From NCBI GenBank assembly GCA_041648175.1, contig JBAZPO010000028.1, positions 1 to 29,830 of the forward strand: a DNA stretch of 29,830 nucleotides, given 5' to 3'. Origin of the DNA: Desulfobaccales bacterium (lineage in GTDB: Bacteria; Desulfobacterota; Desulfobaccia; Desulfobaccales; 0-14-0-80-60-11). The position numbers and the translations under genes are program-made. A model generated the notes under the pieces. It searched no databases. It was not told the DNA's origin and saw only the letters and a program-made list of their open reading frames with translations. Below, in pieces: positions 7,421-14,147 of this stretch. Position 1 is the first letter of the stretch. Each line of letters opens with the position of its first letter.

Positions 7421-7858
7421 TTGAAAAAACCGGAAGTTGGCTTTGGACTGCATCTTACCCTGGACGGTTACGGATGCAGTTATGATCGGCTGACCAACCT
7501 GGACGCTATTTATCAGTTCCTGGATACCTGCCCGGATATGATCCACATGACCAAGATCATGCCCCCTTATGTCTTCAAATATCATGGTAAAGTGCCTGAT
7601 GATTGGGGGGTTTCCGGGTTTGTGCTCATCGCTGAAAGTCATATCAGCATTCACACCTTTCCTGAGCGCGGCTACCTCAGCCTGGATATTTTTTCCTGCA
7701 AGGAATTCGATTACCAGCAAGCGGTGGAATATGTCAGCGAATTGTTCGGTATCGAACGCCACGAAATCAATGTGCTAGACCGGGGGCTGGAATTTCCCCG
7801 GGAAGTCAGATCCGTGGAACACTTTATGCGCCAGGAGCGGGACCAGATGCGAGGTTGA
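7421..7858 (+). CDS. speD: S-adenosylmethionine decarboxylase proenzyme (prokaryotic class)
   Basis: 145 aa. It decarboxylates S-adenosylmethionine to the aminopropyl donor for spermidine synthesis, using a pyruvoyl group made by self-cleavage. The cleavage motif ESHISIHTFPE is intact: cleavage falls between Glu72 and Ser73, with His78 and Cys93 as the expected processing and catalytic residues. Their spacing equals that of the small bacterial/archaeal class (Ser63, His68, Cys83 in the Thermotoga enzyme). The start is TTG at 7421 with AGGAGG nine bases upstream. The stop overlaps the start region of the CBS protein gene. No spermidine synthase (speE) is in the window. The structured leader suggests post-transcriptional control. 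Confidence 0.93.
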   Translation: MKKPEVGFGLHLTLDGYGCSYDRLTNLDAIYQFLDTCPDMIHMTKIMPPYVFKYHGKVPDDWGVSGFVLIAESHISIHTFPERGYLSLDIFSCKEFDYQQAVEYVSELFGIERHEINVLDRGLEFPREVRSVEHFMRQERDQMRG

Positions 7859-7860
7859 GT

Positions 7861-8712
7861 GTGGACGAGGCCGACAGTCCTCACCCCAGCTTCCTCAAGC
7901 GTCTCCGGCAGATGTTCTCTCGGAGGATTATCACGCAATCGGAAGATCTGGAGCGTGAAATCCAGCATATCATCGATGAAGGCGAGGAACGGGGACTCAT
8001 CACTCGCCAGGAAGGGCAGCTTATCGAGAGTATCTTTGAGTTCAGAGATACTCTCGTCCGCGAAATCATGGTGCCCCGCCTGGAGATGGTGGGGGTGGAA
8101 CGGCATACGCCCTTGGACCAGATCATTGCATTGGTCCGGCGCTGCGGCCACTCCCGGTTCCCCGTGTTCGAAAGCGACATCGACCACATCAAGGGCATCC
8201 TCTTGGCCAAGGACCTCCTGTTCTTCTGGCAAACGCCCGAAGAGACCTGGGACCTGGACCGGGTGCTTCGCCCCGCCTACTTCATCCCCGAAAGCAAAAA
8301 GATCAGCGACCTGCTGCGCGACCTGGTAGAGCGCAAAAGCCAGATCGCCATCGTGATCGACGAATACGGCGGCACTGCCGGCCTTATCACCTTAGAAGAT
8401 ATCTTGGAAGAGATCGTCGGCGAGATCTATGACGAGTACGACCGCCAGGAGCCCCGCCTCGCTCCCCAGGAAGACGGCTCCGTTTTGGTGGACGCCCGCC
8501 TGGACGTGGAAGAATTGATGGATCACTTCGATCTGCCCCGCCCGGAAGGCAAGTTCGAATCCGTGGGGGGCCTGCTTATCCACGTCCTGGGCCGGGTACC
8601 TCAGATCAGTGACCGGGTGGAGATTCAAAACCTGGAATTAACCGTGCTCTCCGCCGACGAACGCCGGGCCAAACAGGTCCAGGCCCGGAGGCTGCCTTTG
8701 GAAGAAGATTAA
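7861..8712 (+). CDS. CorC/HlyC-type CBS-domain protein
   Basis: 283 aa from GTG 7861, which has GAGG six bases before it; a TTG at 7855 overlapping the speD stop is possible but has no spacing to the ribosome site. Order: a charged helical N-terminus (1-60), two CBS domains (MVPRLEMV to about 125, then 130-195 with DEYGGTAGLITLEDILEEIVGEI), and the C-terminal CorC_HlyC/transporter-associated domain (about 205-275, with GGLLIHVLGRVP). There is no membrane segment, so it is the soluble CorC/YbeX type rather than a CNNM transporter. CBS pairs bind adenine nucleotides. In enterobacteria the ybeX gene sits next to lnt, and here too lnt is the next conserved gene downstream, separated by inserted DNA. 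Roles in magnesium/cobalt efflux or ribosome metabolism are family knowledge only. Confidence 0.9.
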   Translation: MDEADSPHPSFLKRLRQMFSRRIITQSEDLEREIQHIIDEGEERGLITRQEGQLIESIFEFRDTLVREIMVPRLEMVGVERHTPLDQIIALVRRCGHSRFPVFESDIDHIKGILLAKDLLFFWQTPEETWDLDRVLRPAYFIPESKKISDLLRDLVERKSQIAIVIDEYGGTAGLITLEDILEEIVGEIYDEYDRQEPRLAPQEDGSVLVDARLDVEELMDHFDLPRPEGKFESVGGLLIHVLGRVPQISDRVEIQNLELTVLSADERRAKQVQARRLPLEED

Positions 8713-8714
8713 GA

Positions 8715-8764
8715 AGGGGCCAGGGGTTGGAAAAATACCCTTAATGCTTGAGGCTGCTGGCCCC
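8715..8764 (+). terminator. possible terminator or mRNA-end hairpin after CBS gene
   Basis: GGGGCCAG at 8715-8722 pairs perfectly with CTGGCCCC at 8757-8764 just after the stop codon. The loop is long and there is no T-tract, so this is a weak candidate. Confidence 0.3.
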
Positions 8765-8825
8765 ACCCCTGCTCCGCGTCCTTCCACATTTCGCGTTGTT
8801 ACCTGATCTCTGCGATATTTTTCCC

Positions 8826-8854
8826 TTGATTCCATGCTCTTCTTAAGTTATCAT
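8826..8854 (+). promoter_or_regulatory. sigma70-type promoter of a mini transcription unit
   Basis: TTGATT at 8826-8831 and TATCAT at 8849-8854 match the -35 (4/6) and -10 (5/6) consensus with ideal 17-bp spacing. Transcription would start near 8861 and end at the terminator at 8946-8982, giving an RNA of about 120 nt. Confidence 0.5.
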
Positions 8855-8913
8855 GTATCAAACTAAGCAAAACTAGTTCGGTCAAGGCATTCCTAAGGAT
8901 GGGAGGAAACTAT

Positions 8914-8961
8914 ATGCCTGATCACAATAAGATATCGCAAATCGAGGGATGTTCCTTTTAA
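8914..8961 (+). CDS. possible 15-codon microprotein or leader peptide
   Basis: The frame encodes MPDHNKISQIEGCSF and has GGGAGG seven bases before its ATG. Promoter, ribosome site, frame and terminator follow one another in about 120 nt. The start codon is embedded in a hairpin: AGGCAT (8885-8890) pairs with ATGCCT (8914-8919), and an inner TCCT/AGGA stem covers the Shine-Dalgarno. The stop codon lies in the terminator loop. It could be a regulatory leader peptide for the orphan at 9070, a microprotein, or a small RNA that only looks coding. Too short for any homology argument. Confidence 0.35.
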   Translation: MPDHNKISQIEGCSF

Positions 8962-8982
8962 AAGCTGGGACACCCCTTTTTT
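8946..8982 (+). terminator. intrinsic terminator
   Basis: GGGATGTTCC pairs with GGGACACCCC (nine of ten positions, one mismatch) across an 11-nt loop, followed by six T residues. It closes the mini unit starting near 8861 and lies upstream of the orphan at 9070. Confidence 0.7.
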
Positions 8983-9069
8983 ATTAACTAATTGTGTATT
9001 TATTATCAGTTGCTATTTTCCTTAATAATATTAAAAATATTCATTTTATTTTATTCGAGGTTATTCAAA

Positions 9070-9339
9070 ATGGAAGATTATTCGGGTCATATCCGGGGAT
9101 TAATCAACGATCTCTTGCGTAGTTTGTCTTCTGCTTTGATACATCTGGATGACTTAATGCTGAAAATCGATAGAGATTCAGATATGTTCCCGGATGTTTG
9201 CATGACAAATGAACAACTCGAACGATCCGTGGAAGTATTCGTAGAGTTGCGTTCACAGAGTAATCATTTATTTGAACATTTATCAGTTTATGATGATAAT
9301 TATGAAAATACTGGCCTACTTAAACATGAATTAAGTTAG
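9070..9339 (+). CDS. hypothetical small cytosolic protein, 89 aa
   Basis: No family recognised. The start is taken at ATG 9070, because the preceding in-frame residues from 8992 are an implausible AT-rich hydrophobic run; GAGG lies about 11 bases upstream. The product is acidic and probably all-helical, with heptad-like spacing of Leu/Ile (IRGLINDLLRSLSSALIHL), suggesting a small helical bundle or coiled coil. It has no signal peptide. It is AT-rich and sits in the island that separates the CBS gene from lnt. The terminator at 8946-8982 separates it from the upstream unit. Confidence 0.5.
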   Translation: MEDYSGHIRGLINDLLRSLSSALIHLDDLMLKIDRDSDMFPDVCMTNEQLERSVEVFVELRSQSNHLFEHLSVYDDNYENTGLLKHELS

Positions 9340-9496
9340 GCGTGTAATATGAGACAAATTGCTTCATTATTGTCTCATACAAGCCATTAAGACTATTTTT
9401 CTGATTAAATTTCTACCCCAATGCAGCCGCCAGAGAGCCAGCCGGAACCTTACACGGGATCAGGGCCAGGTTTATAAACTCATATTTACGGCCACG

Positions 9497-9610
9497 TTAA
9501 CTAAACCCTAACCCCTATTTTCTTTCCCTGCGCGCCTAATCCGACTATAATCCCACAACATGAACAAGCTCACCAGCCTGGGTCCTGGGATTGCAGGCTC
9601 GTGTTACTGA
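9497..9610 (+). repeat. duplicate of the lnt promoter and start region
   Basis: From 9497 the sequence repeats, with about 90% identity over some 58 bp, the region at 10081-10142 that ends at the lnt start codon. It includes the TATAAT (9546-9551) and an ATG at 9560 followed by a degenerate lnt-like beginning (ATGAACAAGCTCACC versus ATGACCAAGCCCACT). The frame stops after 16 codons at 9610. The remainder of 9340-9634 holds nothing else that I can identify. This copy is the left scar of an insertion or tandem duplication that placed 9611-10080 before lnt. Confidence 0.75.
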
Positions 9611-9634
9611 GCTAAACATGATATATTTGTTTTT

Positions 9635-9859
9635 ATGGATGCAGAACAAAACCTGGACAGAAAATCACGTTTTCCTATCAGGAAATTCGACAGCCTGGAG
9701 GCCATGAAAGACGAGGAATATCGATACTGGCAGGGAAGGCCTGCCAGTGAACGCATTGCCGCAGTATCCGAAATAACGACGGAAGCCTACCGACTGAAAG
9801 ACCCCGCCTGCAATGTATCCAGACTTCAAAGAACTCTTGTCGCTGTTCAACGCCCATAA
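9635..9859 (+). CDS. small partner protein of nucleotidyltransferase module
   Basis: 74 aa, basic to neutral, probably helical, with KFDSLEAMKDEEYRYWQ and SRLQRTLV. It overlaps the following nucleotidyltransferase fragment by 47 bp in another frame. From memory, small proteins of this type precede similar nucleotidyltransferase genes in other genomes, in a layout like toxin-antitoxin pairs; I cannot verify this here. No ribosome site is visible before the ATG at 9635, and an internal ATG at 9704 is an alternative. Because its partner is broken, this gene may be a remnant. Confidence 0.45.
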   Translation: MDAEQNLDRKSRFPIRKFDSLEAMKDEEYRYWQGRPASERIAAVSEITTEAYRLKDPACNVSRLQRTLVAVQRP

Positions 9860-10037
9860 GGTTAAATACCTTGTGGTGGGCGGCTATGCGGTTTCTTTAC
9901 ATGCCCAGCCGCGGGCCACGAAAGGCCTGGACATTCTCATCAAGGCGGACGCTGCTAATGCTGCGACGGTTTATGCGGCCTTGGCGAAGTTTGGTGCTCC
10001 GCCGGGCCGCCCGCAGTGGGACAAAGCAGCCGGATGA
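9813..10037 (+). pseudogene. truncated nucleotidyltransferase-fold protein
   Basis: The first 65 codons match the start of a minimal nucleotidyltransferase of the AbiEii/DUF6036-like group: MYPDFKELLSLFNAHKVKYLVVGGYAV followed by a metal-site strand. Two signs of decay are present. The usual DLD-type metal motif reads GLDILI, with Gly in place of the first Asp. The frame ends at 74 residues with an unrelated tail, where family members run to roughly 150-200. The missing 3' half is not found in any frame before lnt begins. It was probably mobile or accessory DNA inserted between the CBS gene and lnt. Confidence 0.65.
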
Positions 10038-10129
10038 GGAAGATTGAGAGGCAAAAGGGCATGAGGGCACTCACTGGCCTTTAACTAATACCTAACCCCT
10101 ATTTTCTTTCCCCGCGCGTCTAATCCGGC

Positions 10130-10142
10130 TATAATCCACGCA
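10130..10142 (+). promoter_or_regulatory. -10 element consistent with leaderless lnt transcript
   Basis: A perfect TATAAT (10130-10135) ends six bases before the lnt ATG, so transcription would begin at or next to the start codon. No Shine-Dalgarno exists in between. The -35 region 17 bp upstream is weak (TTTCCC). The element is present twice (see 9546-9551). Confidence 0.45.
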
Positions 10143-11659
10143 TGACCAAGCCCACTCGCCCTTCGCATATCCTGGCCGCGGTGCTCTCCGGCCTGCTATT
10201 GGCCGCGGCTTTTCCCAAGCTGAATCAGACCTATCTCTTGATCTTTGCCCTGGCGCCGCTCCTCTGGGCCTTGCGGGGGAAATCCCTGAAGGCCGGATTC
10301 TGGCTGGGTTTGGTGGCGGGCCTGGCCCATTATGTGGCCATGCTCTATTGGATCGTCTTTGTCACGCACGTCTTTGGGAAGTTGCCCCTGATCATGGCCA
10401 TCGGCATACTTTTCTTGCTGGCCGGATACTTGAGTCTGTACGCCGCGCTCTGGGGCTTTGGCGTCGTCTGGGGCGCCCGCCGGGGTCTCAGTCTGCTCTG
10501 GTGGGCCCCGGTCCTCTGGGTAACCCTGGAGATGGGGCAGACCTACATCATCAGCGGCTTCCCCTGGGAACTCTTGGGCAACGGCCTCTTCCTCTACCCG
10601 GTGTTGCTCCAACTCACGGATATCACGGGCGTTTACGGCCTGTCGTTTTTGATCGTCCTGGTGAACGCCTGCCTCTATCTCCTCTTGTTCCCGCCCCAGG
10701 GCAAAGCGGCCCCAGTCAAGCAGGCCGTGATCGTGGCTCTTATCCTGGTGGCCTGGGTGGGCTATGGTTATTATCGCCTGGCGCAAGTGGACGCGCTCGC
10801 CGCGGCCAGCCCCAAGATCAAGGTGGCGGTGTGCCAGGGCAACCTCAAGCAGGGTGAGAAATGGAAAAAAGAAATGGTCCTGACCACCCTGGACCGCTAT
10901 GCCGAACTGACCCGGCAGGTCAAGGGGGCCAAGCTGATCATCTGGCCTGAGACCTCGGCGCCGTTTCTCTTTATGCGCACCCCTGACCTGGATGCCCGGG
11001 TGGTCGAGATTGCCAAAGAGAGCGGGGCGTATCTCTTGTTCGGCAGTCCCGCCTTTGAGCTCACCACCGAGGGCGAGCGCTATTTTAACCGGGCCTTTCT
11101 CTTGAATCCGGAGGGACAAACCATCGGCTTTTATGACAAGGCCCACCTGGTGCCCTACGGCGAGTATGTGCCGCTCAGGCGCTTCTTCCCCTTCATCGGC
11201 AAGATGGTGCCCATGGTGGGGGACTTTGCCGAAGGGCCGGTGGGGGCCACGGTGTCTCTGCCGGAAGGGGCCATCGGTCCTTTAGTGTGCTACGAGTCCA
11301 TCTTTCCCTATCTGTCCCGGGCCCAGGTGAAAAACGGCGCCCGCCTGTTGGTCAACATCACCAACGACGCCTGGTTCGGCAAGACCGCGGCAGCTTACCA
11401 GCATCTGTCCATGGCGGTCATAAGGGCCGCGGAAAACCACGTCTGCCTGGCCCGGGCCGCCAATACCGGCATTTCCGCCTTTATCGACGGGACCGGCCGC
11501 CTCCTGTGGACCTCCGAGATCTATGTCCCCGACGCCCACGCCGTGGAACTGCCCTGGCTCCCCGGCGGCAGCCTCTATACCCGAATCGGAGACGTCTTTG
11601 CCTGGGCCTGCGTCATCACCTGCGGCCTGGCCTTCATCTTAGCCCGCCGGCGGCGCTAG
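10142..11659 (+). CDS. lnt: apolipoprotein N-acyltransferase
   Basis: 505 aa. It adds the third acyl chain to the N-terminal Cys of lipoproteins in the inner membrane, completing their maturation. Residues 1-215 hold a run of about seven to eight hydrophobic segments. Residues 225-470 form a nitrilase-like domain with the full catalytic triad: Glu270 in IIWPETSAPF, Lys333 in YDKAHLVPYGEYVP and Cys383 in LVCYESIFP. A final membrane segment lies near 485-502. Length and layout are normal for the family. Several lipoproteins in this window (M48 protease, carboxylesterase, the 155-aa protein) are plausible substrates. The gene seems to be read from its own promoter after inserted DNA separated it from the CBS gene. 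Confidence 0.95.
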   Translation: MTKPTRPSHILAAVLSGLLLAAAFPKLNQTYLLIFALAPLLWALRGKSLKAGFWLGLVAGLAHYVAMLYWIVFVTHVFGKLPLIMAIGILFLLAGYLSLYAALWGFGVVWGARRGLSLLWWAPVLWVTLEMGQTYIISGFPWELLGNGLFLYPVLLQLTDITGVYGLSFLIVLVNACLYLLLFPPQGKAAPVKQAVIVALILVAWVGYGYYRLAQVDALAAASPKIKVAVCQGNLKQGEKWKKEMVLTTLDRYAELTRQVKGAKLIIWPETSAPFLFMRTPDLDARVVEIAKESGAYLLFGSPAFELTTEGERYFNRAFLLNPEGQTIGFYDKAHLVPYGEYVPLRRFFPFIGKMVPMVGDFAEGPVGATVSLPEGAIGPLVCYESIFPYLSRAQVKNGARLLVNITNDAWFGKTAAAYQHLSMAVIRAAENHVCLARAANTGISAFIDGTGRLLWTSEIYVPDAHAVELPWLPGGSLYTRIGDVFAWACVITCGLAFILARRRR

Positions 11660-11691
11660 GCCTGGCCTGGTCTCCCCGCCTCTGGATCTGG

Positions 11692-11727
11692 GCCCTCTGC
11701 GGTGAAAAATAATTAACCGCAGAGGGC
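11692..11727. repeat. palindromic repeat with GAAAAATAATTA loop
   Basis: A perfect 12-bp inverted repeat (GCCCTCTGCGGT/ACCGCAGAGGGC) encloses the 12-nt loop GAAAAATAATTA. The same loop with longer arms recurs at 23674-23719, so this is a dispersed palindromic element. It lies 33 bp after lnt and might stop transcription, but it lacks a T-tract. The remaining DNA to 11957 is AT-rich without a gene. Confidence 0.75.
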
Positions 11728-11957
11728 GCAAAGATAACCTGTCAAATTTTTATGACGCCAGGTATAAAAAGCAAAACTTGGTTTAAGCCCCCCTCAATAA
11801 AACAAATTTATTAAAATTGATCAGCCGCGCTAGTAAATTGCTTGATTTTCTATAATCTTCGTGGTATCGCCCTTATCACTTCTTTGTTCTGAATCATAAC
11901 CAGTTAATATTATATACATATTTATTTTCCAACAAACTTATTGTCAGGAGTGGGCTT

Positions 11958-12149
11958 ATGACGTGCGAGGACCTCAAAGCGGCCATAATGCATCTCGATA
12001 AAGCTGAACAAAGGCGGCTCATGCTGGCGGTGTTGCCGGAAATCTGGCCGAACCTGGCCGAAGATGATGCCTGCATCAAGCTCATCAGACAGTTGGTTGA
12101 TGAAGCAAGTGTCAAGGAGTATCAACAGGAGCACCTGGATCACATTTAA
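11958..12149 (+). CDS. hypothetical small protein, 63 aa
   Basis: Not recognised with confidence. The product is helical: residues 1-30 (LKAAIMHLDKAEQRRLMLAVL) are strongly amphipathic and the C-terminus is acidic with a final DHI. AGGAG lies seven bases before the ATG, which supports real translation. It has no signal peptide. Small helical proteins of this kind are often antitoxin-like or regulatory, but no toxin gene is adjacent. The membrane protein follows 75 bp later on the same strand. Confidence 0.5.
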   Translation: MTCEDLKAAIMHLDKAEQRRLMLAVLPEIWPNLAEDDACIKLIRQLVDEASVKEYQQEHLDHI

Positions 12150-12224
12150 GCAAAAGATGCAGAACTTATTCTTAGGTCTCAGGCCAGGTTCATGGGCAGA
12201 TACGACCAAAGGAGCGCAAAAGTG

Positions 12225-13523
12225 ATGACCAGCCATGCCATTCGCCCCCGTTGGGGCCAACCCATTACCGGCATCGTCGCATTTATTGCTTTCTTCCTCA
12301 TCGCCTGGCTTATCTGGTTCATCTTCAGTGATCCACGCGGCCCGGTGGCCGCTTTCCCCTACCCTTTCGTCATGTATCTGGCGATGATGATTTTGGTGGG
12401 GCTCTGGCAGCATATGTTTCTGGCCGACTGGCCCTTTCACAACCTCCCGCAGCCCGCCCGGGGGCTTATCGAAACGGTGGTCAACTTAGCCCTGGTGTGG
12501 TTCGTCATTCACGTCGTGTTTTATAGAATACTCGGGGTAGGCTTCAACTTTTTCAGCCAGGTCAATCTGGAAACCCTGGCGGCTGCCGGACAGACGGCCT
12601 TGCCGGAGCTGTGCGGCAAAACGCTCACCCTCCAGGCCTTGACTAATCCCGCCGCTCGCTTTGGTGAAAGGGCGGTGGTGACCTTCGTTTTGATCGGCTT
12701 TTTTTCTTATCCCTTTGTCACCATCCTGTTCGGGAAATGGCCCATCCGGCCCAGTGATTTAACCCAGCCCCAAGCCGGTCTGGTCGAGCTGGGCTGGTGC
12801 AGCCTGTTAACCCTGTTTTTCTTTACTATCCTCATTGTGCCGTTTTGGGGAGTCGTCTACGGCAAGATTTATGGGACCTCCTTTGGCTTGAATTTCCCCT
12901 GGTGGAGCGGCATTAGCGGCACCGGCCATGTTCATTGGGTTTTTGGCTGGTGGGAATGGGCCATCATCGTCTTGTTCATGACCCCCAATGTCTGGCGGAT
13001 GAAGCCCTGGTCGGTGATCACCCTGCCGCAACCCTTTAAGGGACTGATTTCTTTCGTTCTCACCATCATGCTCGGCTATAGCCTGGCGCTCATCTGCGTA
13101 AAATTTGCCCCCGCCTGGCTGCCCATGGGAGACGTCATCGCGCATTTGCCGGCCGCGGACAAAGGGCTCCCCATCCGCTTTCTCTGGTATCACGCCGCCG
13201 AAATCGCCGGTTTCACGCTCATTCCCTTTCTCATTTGGCATCATTATTTTGATGACTGGGCGCCGCTGGCAGACAAAGATAGCTGGAACGCCTTTTGGTT
13301 CCGCACGGTGGGCGTGCTTTGCCTCTGTGTCTTAAACTATCTCTTCTTTTATTATCTTAATTTCGGTCACTGGGGCTTGGGCAATCACCATATGGCCGGG
13401 GGCATCGGTGCACGGGTGGTGGGCGGCGAATCCCTTATCTGGAACTTCTGGTGGATCATCCCGCTGCTTTGGAACGAATGGTTTTTCCATAAATGGCCAT
13501 TCTATGTGGCTTCCGAACATTAA
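12225..13523 (+). CDS. polytopic membrane protein with internal repeats
   Basis: 432 aa from ATG 12225; AGGAG at 12210-12214 favours this or the adjacent GTG at 12222 over an ATG at 12192. I count about ten membrane segments and very high Trp/Phe content. An internal unit recurs three times: a helix ending in W-P or W-S, then QP-x-(R/K/A)-GL(I/V), then the next helix. The sites are DWPFHNLPQPARGLIE, KWPIRPSDLTQPQAGLVE and PWSVITLPQPFKGLIS. The C-terminus, LWNEWFFHKWPFY, echoes the start of that unit. It has no recognised transporter signature and several conserved-looking His residues (HVHW, WYHAAE, WHHYFDDW, NHHMAGG) that could bind metal or heme. Function unknown; inner-membrane location is clear. 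Confidence 0.8.
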   Translation: MTSHAIRPRWGQPITGIVAFIAFFLIAWLIWFIFSDPRGPVAAFPYPFVMYLAMMILVGLWQHMFLADWPFHNLPQPARGLIETVVNLALVWFVIHVVFYRILGVGFNFFSQVNLETLAAAGQTALPELCGKTLTLQALTNPAARFGERAVVTFVLIGFFSYPFVTILFGKWPIRPSDLTQPQAGLVELGWCSLLTLFFFTILIVPFWGVVYGKIYGTSFGLNFPWWSGISGTGHVHWVFGWWEWAIIVLFMTPNVWRMKPWSVITLPQPFKGLISFVLTIMLGYSLALICVKFAPAWLPMGDVIAHLPAADKGLPIRFLWYHAAEIAGFTLIPFLIWHHYFDDWAPLADKDSWNAFWFRTVGVLCLCVLNYLFFYYLNFGHWGLGNHHMAGGIGARVVGGESLIWNFWWIIPLLWNEWFFHKWPFYVASEH

Positions 13524-13631
13524 CCGCTAACCTGCTTTTAGACCAGATCGGATACATCCTTGCATCGGTTTATCAAGAATGCACCTTGTGCCGATGAATA
13601 TGGTAAAATGGCAGGCCTAGAGGAGGTTGCT

Positions 13632-14147
13632 GTGTCCAGAGAAGGCATTTCTATGAAAGTTGTCAGATATGTGCTGGCCTTGGGGCTGGCGCTGGTGCTC
13701 CTGATGCCGGGGACCGGCTGGGGCGAGGTGCTGAAGGTAGCCCAGCCAAACCAGGCCCTTTACCCGGACCCGGATTTCTCCAGTACGCCGGTCGCCCCCG
13801 TGCCCGAGGGCGCGGAAGTGAACGTGGAAACCCAGGCCGGAGACTGGTACAAGGTGGAATACCAGGGCAAGAGCGGCTGGCTCAATCGCCAGGCCTTTGG
13901 GAAACCCCCGGCGGCCAAATCCGGCTCCGGCTTTAGCCTGCCGGGACTCTTAACCGGCAAGCCGGTGAAGGAGACATCCAGCGATGAAGTAGCCCTGGCC
14001 GGCAAGGGCTTCACCCCGGAGGTGGAGAATTCCTATCGCTCCAAACATCCGGAAATGAATTTTGCCCAGGTGGACAAAATCGAGAGCTTTACTGTGCCCC
14101 CGGCCAAACTACAAGCCTTTATCAAGGAAGGAGACCTGAAGCCATGA
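13632..14147 (+). CDS. secreted bacterial SH3-domain protein
   Basis: 171 aa from GTG 13632, which has GAGGAGG about five bases upstream; ATG 13650 would give a signal peptide lacking the charged MSREGIS lead. Signal peptide residues about 8-30 end near GTGWG. Residues 33-88 form a bacterial SH3 domain with the usual GDWYKVEYQGKSGWLNRQAF strand pair. A Pro/Gly linker follows, and a C-terminal helical part has KIESFTVPPAKLQAFIKEG. Its stop overlaps the start of the M48 protease gene by four bases (ATGA), so the two are translationally coupled. It probably binds cell-wall or protease partners in the periplasm. Confidence 0.83.
   Translation: MSREGISMKVVRYVLALGLALVLLMPGTGWGEVLKVAQPNQALYPDPDFSSTPVAPVPEGAEVNVETQAGDWYKVEYQGKSGWLNRQAFGKPPAAKSGSGFSLPGLLTGKPVKETSSDEVALAGKGFTPEVENSYRSKHPEMNFAQVDKIESFTVPPAKLQAFIKEGDLKP

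Noticed and set aside
8885..8982. Possible c-di-GMP (GEMM-type) riboswitch
   Set aside because: The GGCA...AAGGATGGGAGGAAAC string is only loosely similar. The conserved GCAAA boxes and the second helix are missing.
10196..11146. 316-codon minus-strand frame inside lnt
   Set aside because: It is opposite a gene with an intact catalytic triad and has no recognisable domain.
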